Assembly: GCA_029933995.1 (NCBI GenBank) | Contig: JAOZNB010000077.1 | Location: forward strand, 1 to 6,031 | Origin: Candidatus Moraniibacteriota bacterium | GTDB lineage: Bacteria; Patescibacteriota; Minisyncoccia; Moranbacterales; GCA-2747515 | Direction: 5' to 3' | Length of the DNA stretch: 6,031 nt | In this document: one piece after another, positions 1-4,863 of the stretch | How the letters are laid out: the number at the start of each line of letters is the position of its first letter | Numbering within the stretch: position 1 is the first letter of the stretch | The notes under the pieces: generated by a model | What the model was told of the DNA's origin: nothing | What the model saw: only the letters and a program-made list of their open reading frames with translations | Database searches by the model: none | Position numbers and translations under genes: made by a program

Positions 1-2
1 TT

Positions 3-230
3 ATTCCAGGACGTATTTGCAATATGGCAACACAAAATTTGGAAAACATATTATTGGCATATTGTATTGATGGAGGGGATGCTGATTTTAAGGATTTGTA
101 TAAGTGTTCACATACACGAGGAAAAGAGAAACCTTTTTTAGGTAAACCAAAAAAGACATTAATATGTGACAATCAAAAAAAGTTTCCTGCAGAAGTATTT
201 GCATATTATCAAAGGCATTATATAGAATAG
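3..230 (+). CDS. C-terminal part of an unrecognised protein (5' end probably outside the window)
   Basis: The reading frame is open from the first full codon (position 3) to a TAG at 228-230, so the gene probably begins upstream. The visible part is 75 residues, or 68 if the ATG at 24 is the true start. That ATG has only an AGGA at 8-11, 12 nt away, which is far for a ribosome binding site, so I prefer a truncated longer gene. The fragment has four scattered cysteines and an aromatic, basic tail (AYYQRHYIE), with no membrane segment or signal. I do not recognise a family. A strong terminator follows 17 nt after the stop, so this gene ends its own transcription unit and is not joined to secA. 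That it is coding is fairly likely from the clean frame, correct strand and well-placed terminator; its function is unknown. Confidence 0.65.
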   Translation: MPGRICNMATQNLENILLAYCIDGGDADFKDLYKCSHTRGKEKPFLGKPKKTLICDNQKKFPAEVFAYYQRHYIE

Positions 231-247
231 TGTTTCAAAAAAGGCAT

Positions 248-279
248 AAAACCGAGAGCGTAATCACTCTCGGTTTTTT
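248..279 (+). terminator. Rho-independent terminator after the first gene
   Basis: The left arm at 248-258 (AAAACCGAGAG) pairs perfectly with 267-277 (CTCTCGGTTTT) around an 8-nt loop, and the T run continues to 279. The GC-rich core CCGAGAG/CTCTCGG stands out in this AT-rich sequence. Because the left arm starts with an A run, it could also act weakly on the opposite strand. It separates the first gene from secA. Confidence 0.93.
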
Positions 280-318
280 GACGCGTGGTAATTTCTCTGA
301 TAAACTTCATAAAGTGTT

Positions 319-340
319 AATTCACTTATTTAAGTGGATT
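319..340. repeat. 22-bp inverted repeat in the secA promoter region, candidate operator
   Basis: The arms are 319-328 (AATTCACTTA) and 331-340 (TAAGTGGATT) around a central TT. Nine of ten positions are complementary and the tenth is a T/G wobble. A further copy of the half-site AAGTG lies at 312-316. If the -10 is at 349-354, a 17-bp spacer puts the -35 at 326-331, at the centre of the dyad, where a bound dimeric regulator would block RNA polymerase. The repeat itself is seen directly; the operator role is inferred. If transcription starts further upstream, it could instead form an RNA hairpin. Confidence 0.5.
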
Positions 341-345
341 GTTAT

Positions 346-354
346 TGGTATATA
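346..354 (+). promoter_or_regulatory. Extended -10 of the secA promoter
   Basis: TGG followed by TATATA (349-354) forms an extended -10 element. The matching -35 region (326-331, TTATTT) is poor, as is common when the TGn extension is present. The predicted transcription start is about 361, which leaves a leader of about 8 nt before the ATG at 369. No Shine-Dalgarno lies between, so the mRNA would be close to leaderless. Confidence 0.5.
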
Positions 355-368
355 CAAAAAATAATATT

Positions 369-3017
369 ATGTCACTTTTTCAAAAACTATTTGGATCAAA
401 TGAAAAGCAAATTGATAAATTACAACCAACTGTTGATATAATTAATGGACTTGGGGATGAAATGAAAAAACTTTCAGATGAAGGCATCGTTGAAAAGACA
501 AAAGAATTTCAAAAACGATTAAAGAATGGTGAAACAGTAGATGATATTTTACCGGAAGCTTTTGCATTAACTCGTGAAGCAGCTGACCGTGCTATGGGTG
601 AGCGTCATTACGATGTTCAACTTGTAGGTGGTATTGTGCTTCATCAAGGAAAAATTGCTGAGATGAAAACTGGTGAAGGTAAGACACTTACATCAACTCT
701 GCCAATATATTTAAATGCTCTGATGGGTGAGGGTGTACATGTTGTTACAGTAAATGATTATTTGGCACAACGTGATTGTAATTGGATGGGTATTGTGTAT
801 GAAAAGTTAGGACTTCAAACTGCATGTATTACGCATGAAGGAGGATTTTTGTATAAGGCAAATAATGTAGATGACAACGAAGTGGATATTGAAATGGAGA
901 ATTTAAATGCTGTTGAGAAAAAAGAAGCTTATGATGCTGATATTACATATGGAACTAACAATGAATTTGGTTTTGATTATTTGCGAGATAATATGGCACA
1001 ATCAAAGGAGCAATTGTCACAGAGAATACCAAATTATGCCATCGTTGATGAGGTTGATTCAATTTTGATAGATGAAGCTCGTACACCACTTATTATTTCT
1101 GCACCAGATTCAGAATCAACAAAATTATATGAACAATTTGCAGGTATTGTGCCACGACTTATAAAAGATGAGGATTTTACAGTTGATGTAAAGTTACGTA
1201 GTGTTGCTATTACAGATAAGGGAATTGAAAAAATTGAAGGAGCTTTAAATATAGGAAATATTTATGAACAGGGAAAAATTCAGTATGTACATCATTTGGA
1301 GCAGTCTTTGAAAGCACAAACATTATTTGAGATTGATAAGGATTATATGGTGCGTGATGGTGAGGTTATTATTATTGATGAGTTTACTGGACGTGCACAG
1401 GAAGGTCGTAGGTATAGTGATGGTTTGCATCAAGCAATTGAGGCAAAAGAAAAAGTTACAGTACAGAGAGAGTCTCGTACACTTGCAACAATTACATTTC
1501 AAAATTATTTTCGTATGTACAAAAAACTTGCAGGTATGACAGGTACAGCAAGCACAAGTGCAGAAGAGTTGCAAAAAGTATATGGATTAGAAGTGATGGA
1601 AATACCAACAAACAAAGAATTGATTCGTGCTGATTTGCCAGATGTTGTTTATAAAAATGAAAGAGGAAAGTTTAATGCAATAGCAGATAAAATTAAACAA
1701 TTAAATAAAAAAGGTCAACCTGTTTTGATAGGTACAGTGGCTATTGAAAAATCAGAGGCATTGTCAAAAGCACTTGAAAAAGCGGGAGTATCACACAGTG
1801 TATTAAATGCTAAATTTCATGACAAAGAAGCTCAGATTATAACAGATGCAGGGGAAAAAGGTTCTGTAACAATTGCTACAAACATGGCTGGACGTGGTAC
1901 AGATATTAAACTTGGAGAAGGTGTTGTGGATTTGGGAGGGCTTTATATTATAGGAACAGAAAGGCATGAGGCTAGGAGAATTGATGATCAATTGAGAGGA
2001 CGATCTGGTCGTCAGGGAGATCCGGGCACAACACAGTTTTATATTTCACTTGATGATGAATTGATGCGTCGATTTGGTGGTGATAAGCTTAAAAATATTA
2101 TGGAACGTTTTGGCTTACCAGAAGATCAACCAATCGAAAATAAGATGATATCAAAACAAATTGAAGGAGCTCAATCAAAGATTGAGGGCTTTAACTTTGA
2201 TATTCGTAAACATGTTTTGGATTATGATAATGTTGTAAATAAACAACGTGAGGTTGTTTACGATAAGAGGCGAATAGCACTTGAGAGTGAAGATGTAAAG
2301 AGTGAAATATGGGACTTGTTGCATGAGGAAATAGAAGAAGCTGTAGGTGTGCATGCAATTGGTGAAAGACATAATTGGGAAATGAAAAATATTGAAAAAG
2401 ATGTAAAGGCAATATTTCCATTTACAGATGAGTCTGTAAAAAAGGTGGAGGAAATGGTTTCTGATAATTCTAAAGATGATCGAGAATTAATTTCTACAGT
2501 AATTGAATATATTTTTGCACAGGCAAAAATAGCATATAGCACAAAAGAACAAGAAAATGGTGAAGTGGCAATGCGTGCAATTGAGCGTTCCATTTTACTT
2601 CGTACAGTTGACCAACATTGGATGAATCATCTTGATGCAATTGATCATTTGAGGCAGGGTATTGGACTTCGTGGTTATGGACAACAAGATCCACTCATAG
2701 AATATAAAAAGGAGGCATTTGATATGTTTTCTCAATTAATAGCAAACATTCGTCATACAGTATTACATACAATTTTTAGGGCTACTGTTGTACAACCAGG
2801 GGATAGTGCTATGAGCAGAATGTCAGACTCAATGCAATTGTCTGGTGCAACAGAAAATCCGGAACAATTTGCAACTGCAGCAGAACAAGAGAAAAAAGAG
2901 ATGATGCAAAATGTACCAAAGTTTGAAAAGCCAATTAAAAGTCAAAAAACAGTTGGACGAAATGATGATTGTCCATGTGGCAGTGGAAAAAAGTATAAGA
3001 AATGTTGCGAAAAATAG
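369..3017 (+). CDS. secA: Preprotein translocase ATPase SecA
   Basis: SecA is the ATPase motor that pushes unfolded preproteins through SecYEG at the cytoplasmic membrane. I take the ATG at 369 (MSLFQKLFGS) as the start, giving 882 aa. A TTG ten codons earlier (339) adds a sequence unlike a SecA N-terminus and has no ribosome binding site. Visible parts: Walker A TGEGKT with Lys105; DEVD box at 227-230; VIIIDEFTGR at 333-342 and the conserved GRRYSDGLHQAIEAKE after it; MTGTA at 390-394; NMAGRGTDIKLG from 505; motif VI QLRGRSGRQGDPG at 541-553; helical scaffold and wing region from about 615 (HVLDYDNVVNKQREVVY); LRQGIGLRGYGQQDP near 761-775; and a C-terminal SEC-C zinc motif, CPC at 868-870 with CC at 879-880, after a variable linker. 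About 27 residues (158-184) are inserted before the KKEAYDADITYG block compared with E. coli, as in Patescibacteria. All catalytic residues are present and the length is normal (E. coli 901, B. subtilis 841). Confidence 0.99.
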   Translation: MSLFQKLFGSNEKQIDKLQPTVDIINGLGDEMKKLSDEGIVEKTKEFQKRLKNGETVDDILPEAFALTREAADRAMGERHYDVQLVGGIVLHQGKIAEMKTGEGKTLTSTLPIYLNALMGEGVHVVTVNDYLAQRDCNWMGIVYEKLGLQTACITHEGGFLYKANNVDDNEVDIEMENLNAVEKKEAYDADITYGTNNEFGFDYLRDNMAQSKEQLSQRIPNYAIVDEVDSILIDEARTPLIISAPDSESTKLYEQFAGIVPRLIKDEDFTVDVKLRSVAITDKGIEKIEGALNIGNIYEQGKIQYVHHLEQSLKAQTLFEIDKDYMVRDGEVIIIDEFTGRAQEGRRYSDGLHQAIEAKEKVTVQRESRTLATITFQNYFRMYKKLAGMTGTASTSAEELQKVYGLEVMEIPTNKELIRADLPDVVYKNERGKFNAIADKIKQLNKKGQPVLIGTVAIEKSEALSKALEKAGVSHSVLNAKFHDKEAQIITDAGEKGSVTIATNMAGRGTDIKLGEGVVDLGGLYIIGTERHEARRIDDQLRGRSGRQGDPGTTQFYISLDDELMRRFGGDKLKNIMERFGLPEDQPIENKMISKQIEGAQSKIEGFNFDIRKHVLDYDNVVNKQREVVYDKRRIALESEDVKSEIWDLLHEEIEEAVGVHAIGERHNWEMKNIEKDVKAIFPFTDESVKKVEEMVSDNSKDDRELISTVIEYIFAQAKIAYSTKEQENGEVAMRAIERSILLRTVDQHWMNHLDAIDHLRQGIGLRGYGQQDPLIEYKKEAFDMFSQLIANIRHTVLHTIFRATVVQPGDSAMSRMSDSMQLSGATENPEQFATAAEQEKKEMMQNVPKFEKPIKSQKTVGRNDDCPCGSGKKYKKCCEK

Positions 3018-3054
3018 AAATTTTGTTCTTTAACGCAATAAAAATTTAAATAGT

Positions 3055-3060
3055 GAGGAG
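3055..3060 (+). promoter_or_regulatory. Strong Shine-Dalgarno before the first cysteine-rich gene
   Basis: GAGGAG sits 6 nt before the ATG at 3067. It is the best anti-16S match at any start in this window and fixes the start of the small gene. It fits a gene translated from inside a longer secA transcript, in contrast to the upstream genes that lack such a site. Confidence 0.85.
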
Positions 3061-3066
3061 CAGTGG

Positions 3067-3294
3067 ATGAAAATTTTTATTGTATGTAACTATTGCAAGA
3101 CCATCAAAGGTTGCGATGATAGTGGTGATGTGCAGACATGTCTTCATAGAGGATGTAATAAAGTAGAACATGAGAAATGCAAAAAAGTTGTATTAAAGTT
3201 AAATGTAGGAAATGTTAATCTGAGGATGTATCCTTGTGCCTTATGTCAATACAAACAGGACAAAAGCACAATATGTTTTGCATCTGATGAATAA
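3067..3294 (+). CDS. Small cysteine-rich protein, probable metal-binding (paralogue of 3500-3730)
   Basis: The product is 75 aa with nine cysteines, at residues 7, 10, 16, 25, 30, 38, 57, 60 and 70. CxxC pairs lie near both ends (CNYC and CALC), with histidines at 27 and 35. There is no signal peptide or membrane segment, so a cytoplasmic zinc- or iron-sulfur-binding fold is the likeliest reading; this is inference from cysteine spacing. Eight of the nine cysteines match those of the gene at 3500-3730, and both proteins start with a KIF motif before the first cysteine. It begins 49 nt after the secA stop, with a strong ribosome binding site and no GC-rich terminator between, so it may be read through from secA. 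I do not recognise a named family and assign no function. Coding status is supported by the Shine-Dalgarno and the conserved cysteine pattern. Confidence 0.8.
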   Translation: MKIFIVCNYCKTIKGCDDSGDVQTCLHRGCNKVEHEKCKKVVLKLNVGNVNLRMYPCALCQYKQDKSTICFASDE

Positions 3295-3302
3295 TACAGT
3301 AG

Positions 3303-3357
3303 TTATTGTGCAATAAGCTAAAACTTAATTGCTATATTAATACCAATTGGTTTTTTT
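3303..3357 (+). other. Overlapping weak hairpins and T run after the first cysteine-rich gene, possible weak terminator
   Basis: Starting 8 nt after the stop are several short inverted repeats that cannot all form together. They are TTATTG/CAATAA (3303-3308 with 3311-3316); GCAATAAG/CTTAATTGC (3310-3317 with 3324-3332, one bulge); and AATTG/CAATT (3327-3331 with 3344-3348), the last followed by GG and seven Ts (3351-3357). The stems are AT-rich and weak. This may end the secA transcript inefficiently, or simply reflect base composition. Confidence 0.3.
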
Positions 3358-3415
3358 GGGTAGGGTTAGTTTTTGTGATAAATAAGGGGTTTCTGAGATA
3401 ATTTAAAAGATGATA

Positions 3416-3444
3416 TTGACAAAACATCTAAAATGTGCTATTAT
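3416..3444 (+). promoter_or_regulatory. Strong sigma70-type promoter for the second cysteine-rich gene
   Basis: A perfect TTGACA -35 (3416-3421), a 17-bp spacer and a TATTAT -10 (3439-3444) with a TGC extension make this the best promoter in the window. Transcription would start near 3451, leaving a leader of about 49 nt. A short inverted repeat, AGATG (3408-3412) with CATCT (3425-3429), is centred exactly on the -35 and could bind a repressor. Confidence 0.85.
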
Positions 3445-3488
3445 TTAGAGTTGTAATTATTTATAATAAATACTAAGAAATAAAACCT

Positions 3489-3493
3489 GGAAG
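3489..3493 (+). promoter_or_regulatory. Shine-Dalgarno of the second cysteine-rich gene
   Basis: GGAAG lies 6 nt before the ATG at 3500, a good though not perfect match at the usual distance. It supports that start and fits a conventional mRNA leader made from the promoter at 3416-3444. Confidence 0.65.
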
Positions 3494-3499
3494 AAAAAT

Positions 3500-3730
3500 A
3501 TGAATAAAATATTTTTAACATGTCAGTGCGGAATGCTGGTAGGATGTTTTGCTAAAGGACAAACTAACTCATTTTGCGATGAATGTGAAAATGCTACGCA
3601 ACTAATGTGTGCATTTGCTCTTGATGAAGCTGATAATGTACAAAAAATAGTATTCGCAGAAAATTGCGAGTATTGCCAGACAGTAGTTATGAGCAATTCC
3701 GAAGAATCACCTGCATTTTTATCTACGTGA
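3500..3730 (+). CDS. Small cysteine-rich protein, probable metal-binding (paralogue of 3067-3294)
   Basis: The product is 76 aa with eight cysteines, at residues 8, 10, 16, 26, 29, 37, 56 and 59. The spacing copies that of the upstream gene: x5 between cysteines 2 and 3, x7 between 5 and 6, x18 between 6 and 7, and a final CxxC, with small differences in the first and fourth intervals. Apart from the cysteines and the KIF start, the sequences have diverged widely. Four cysteine pairs could hold two zinc ions in a treble-clef or cross-brace style fold, but that is inference. There is no export signal. It forms its own transcription unit, with a consensus-like promoter upstream and a terminator 22 nt after the TGA stop, so it can be expressed independently and probably strongly. 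If TGA were read as glycine, the frame would end at a TAG two codons later, so the product would hardly change. Function unknown. Confidence 0.8.
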   Translation: MNKIFLTCQCGMLVGCFAKGQTNSFCDECENATQLMCAFALDEADNVQKIVFAENCEYCQTVVMSNSEESPAFLST

Positions 3731-3752
3731 ATGTAGATGAATAAAATATTAT

Positions 3753-3786
3753 AAAAACGCCTAAAGTTAATACTGATGGCGTTTTT
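3753..3786 (+). terminator. Rho-independent terminator after the second cysteine-rich gene
   Basis: AAAAACGCC (3753-3761) pairs perfectly with GGCGTTTTT (3778-3786). The 16-nt loop can itself fold a small AGT/ACT stem. A second hairpin, ATCTAC/GTAGAT (3721-3726 with 3733-3738), overlaps the stop codon just upstream. The A run on the left arm allows weak action on the other strand too. Confidence 0.88.
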
Positions 3787-3788
3787 CA

Positions 3789-3818
3789 TTTACTTAATAA
3801 ATATAATTATGCTATGAT
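3789..3818 (+). promoter_or_regulatory. Probable promoter in the gap before the Nudix gene
   Basis: TTTACT (3789-3794), an 18-bp spacer and TATGAT (3813-3818) with a TGC extension form a plausible promoter immediately after the terminator. Transcription would start near 3825. The only reading frame close behind it is the broken small ORF at 3848-3971, so the promoter either serves that ORF, makes a short RNA, or adds a second start for the Nudix gene. Confidence 0.5.
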
Positions 3819-3847
3819 AAACAAACAAAATACACAGTAAGGGAATA

Positions 3848-3971
3848 ATGAAAAAATAGTGACAGTGGCTTTGTAGCATTCATTGCAGAATCTACAGATA
3901 AAAATATAGTATTTGATTGGTTTATTATTGGAGATTTACTTTTAAGATTGATTTTTAATTTTTATATATAA
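3848..3971 (+). pseudogene. Possible small ORF broken by one base in a poly-A run
   Basis: AAGGG (3839-3843) lies 4 nt before an ATG at 3848, and the promoter at 3789-3818 lies just upstream. The ATG frame stops after three codons (ATG AAA AAA TAG). Removing one A from the six-A run at 3851-3856 joins the ATG to a frame that stays open to the TAA at 3969-3971, giving 38 codons. The predicted product begins MKNSDSGFVAF and ends in a hydrophobic tract rich in Phe, Ile and Leu (roughly residues 22-38). It could be a decayed gene, a sequencing or assembly error in the homopolymer, a gene expressed by slippage, or chance. No family is recognised and it resembles no neighbour. The gap holds no other frame I would defend. 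Confidence 0.25.
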
Positions 3972-3972
3972 G

Positions 3973-3981
3973 TGGTATGAT
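3973..3981 (+). promoter_or_regulatory. Extended -10 placing transcription start at the Nudix ATG
   Basis: TGG followed by TATGAT (3976-3981) is an extended -10. Its last base is followed by exactly six bases and then the A of the ATG at 3988, so the first base of the start codon falls at the canonical +1. The -35 region is weak (TTTTAA at 3953-3958 for a 17-bp spacer). No Shine-Dalgarno is present. This is the expected layout of a leaderless transcript. Confidence 0.55.
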
Positions 3982-3987
3982 GGCCAT

Positions 3988-4500
3988 ATGATAAATAGAA
4001 AACAATTTCCACAATTTTTGGCTCCATATTGTATTGCTTTTGAAAAATCAGTAGGCGCAATTGTTTTTCGTATTACACATGGACGTATTGAGTTTTTACT
4101 TATGAAATATCGTAATGGTCATTGGGAATTTCCGCGTGGCAAGGTTGAAGATGATGAAACAGAATGTGAAACAATGAGGAGGGAAATTGAAGAGGAAACA
4201 GGTATTTCACAGTTGCGTGTTATAGATGGATTTCGCAAAACTATGAAATTTTCATATAAAGCACATGGACAAGAGTTGATTGACAGAAAAAAAGATAATA
4301 ACTGTATATATATTCACAAAAAAGTAGTTTTTTATCTTGCAGAAGCAATGGATGAAGATGTGGTAATATCACATGAACATCAAAAATTTCAATGGCTTTT
4401 ATTTAAAGAGGGTTATAAAAAATTAACTTTTAAAAATGCACAAACTATATTGACATCAGCACATAAAAATTTAGAGAAAAGCAGGATTTTAAATAAATAA
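3988..4500 (+). CDS. Nudix hydrolase, diadenosine-tetraphosphatase (NUDT2)-like
   Basis: The 170-aa product has a perfect Nudix box at residues 51-73: Gly51, Glu57, Arg65-Glu66 and Glu69-Glu70, then Gly72-Ile73, matching GX5EX7REUXEEXGU. These glutamates bind the divalent metal that activates water to cleave a nucleoside diphosphate bond. The domain starts with EKSVGAIVFR (19-28), and GHWEFPRGK leads into the box; both resemble the Ap4A hydrolase subgroup. A later FRKTMKFSY strand and the C-terminal HEHQKFQWL and LTFKNAQTIL segments fit the same group, in which the aromatic residues stack on the base. The likely role is hydrolysis of dinucleoside polyphosphates in the cytoplasm; substrate choice is inference. 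The start is the first ATG after an in-frame stop, with no Shine-Dalgarno, and coincides with the predicted +1 of its promoter. There is no terminator of its own, so it may read into the next gene 57 nt away. Confidence 0.94.
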   Translation: MINRKQFPQFLAPYCIAFEKSVGAIVFRITHGRIEFLLMKYRNGHWEFPRGKVEDDETECETMRREIEEETGISQLRVIDGFRKTMKFSYKAHGQELIDRKKDNNCIYIHKKVVFYLAEAMDEDVVISHEHQKFQWLLFKEGYKKLTFKNAQTILTSAHKNLEKSRILNK

Positions 4501-4538
4501 TTTATATAACCTACTACTATTTTTTGAATAAAAAATTT

Positions 4539-4547
4539 TGGTAAGAT
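4539..4547 (+). promoter_or_regulatory. Possible extended -10 before the ABM-like gene
   Basis: TGG followed by TAAGAT (4542-4547) matches the extended -10 form seen before secA and the Nudix gene, though the hexamer is only 4 of 6 to consensus. The start would be near 4554, about 4 nt before the ATG at 4558. There is no clear -35. An all-AT inverted repeat, ATTTTTT/AAAAAAT (4519-4525 with 4530-4536), lies just upstream. Confidence 0.35.
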
Positions 4548-4557
4548 AAATAAAAAT

Positions 4558-4857
4558 ATGGAAAATGTAATATCAATATGCTCATTTAAATTAAATGATG
4601 GAATTTTAATAGAAGAATGGAATAATATATCAAAAATTATAGGGGAGAGATTTAAAAGCGTTGATGGATTCATTTCTCGGGATGTTGCAATAGATGATGA
4701 TAAAAATATGCGTTGTATTATAAAATGGGAGAATGCTCAAAAACGAATAACATTTAATAATATATTTGAAAATCAACTGTTTGAAAAATCAATGGTAGAT
4801 TTTAAAAGAATTGTAGATATAAAAACATGGAAAGAAGAGCTTTTGAAAATAATATAA
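4558..4857 (+). CDS. Small ABM-like (dimeric alpha/beta-barrel) protein
   Basis: The 99-aa product has the outline of the antibiotic biosynthesis monooxygenase superfamily, a ferredoxin-like fold that forms dimeric barrels. A first strand (VISICSFKL, 4-12) is followed by a helix (16-33), then SVDGFISRDVAIDDD with Gly37-Phe38, a strand ending in Trp57 (MRCIIKW), a long second helix (about 60-80) and a last strand (IVDIKTW). The GF after helix 1 and the W ending the third strand are the family hallmarks. Members range from heme or quinol oxygenases to proteins with no known activity; I cannot assign a substrate and see no clear catalytic residue. No Shine-Dalgarno precedes the ATG. It ends 6 nt before the GerMN lipoprotein gene, so the two are almost certainly co-transcribed. 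Family call moderate, coding status strong. Confidence 0.78.
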   Translation: MENVISICSFKLNDGILIEEWNNISKIIGERFKSVDGFISRDVAIDDDKNMRCIIKWENAQKRITFNNIFENQLFEKSMVDFKRIVDIKTWKEELLKII

Positions 4858-4863
4858 AATAAT

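Noticed and set aside
339..368. TTG at 339 as the secA start, adding ten residues
   Set aside because: The extra residues (MLLVYTKNNI) do not resemble a SecA N-terminus, no ribosome binding site precedes the TTG, and it lies upstream of the predicted -10; MSLFQKLFGS at 369 is a typical SecA beginning.
231..368. A SecM-like arrest peptide gene or riboswitch upstream of secA
   Set aside because: No start-stop frame of useful size and no structured element other than the terminator and the inverted repeat is present.
1323..2694. Several open frames on the minus strand and in another plus frame inside secA
   Set aside because: They lie wholly within a well-conserved gene, have no ribosome binding sites or promoters, and their low-complexity Cys/Phe/Ser-rich translations are typical of antisense reading of AT-rich coding DNA.
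3728..3738. Recoded TGA (glycine code of Gracilibacteria/Absconditabacteria)
   Set aside because: secA and the other genes contain no in-frame TGA, although many glycines would allow it, and TGA is followed two codons later by TAG, so the standard code explains everything.
3523..3789. 88-codon minus-strand frame over the second cysteine-rich gene
   Set aside because: It runs antisense to a gene with its own promoter, Shine-Dalgarno and terminator, and its 5' end begins inside that terminator region.
3969..3975. TAAGTGG shared by the secA dyad and the Nudix promoter as a common operator
   Set aside because: The 7-mer or a close form also occurs inside the GerMN coding sequence near 4970-4985, and there is no second arm at the Nudix site.
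4519..4539. ATTTTTT/AAAAAAT inverted repeat as a terminator of the Nudix gene
   Set aside because: The stem is entirely A/T and would be unstable; it is better explained by base composition.
4413..4673. 86-codon minus-strand frame between the Nudix and ABM-like genes
   Set aside because: It overlaps the ends of two supported genes and has no initiation signal; the composition is that expected of AT-rich DNA.
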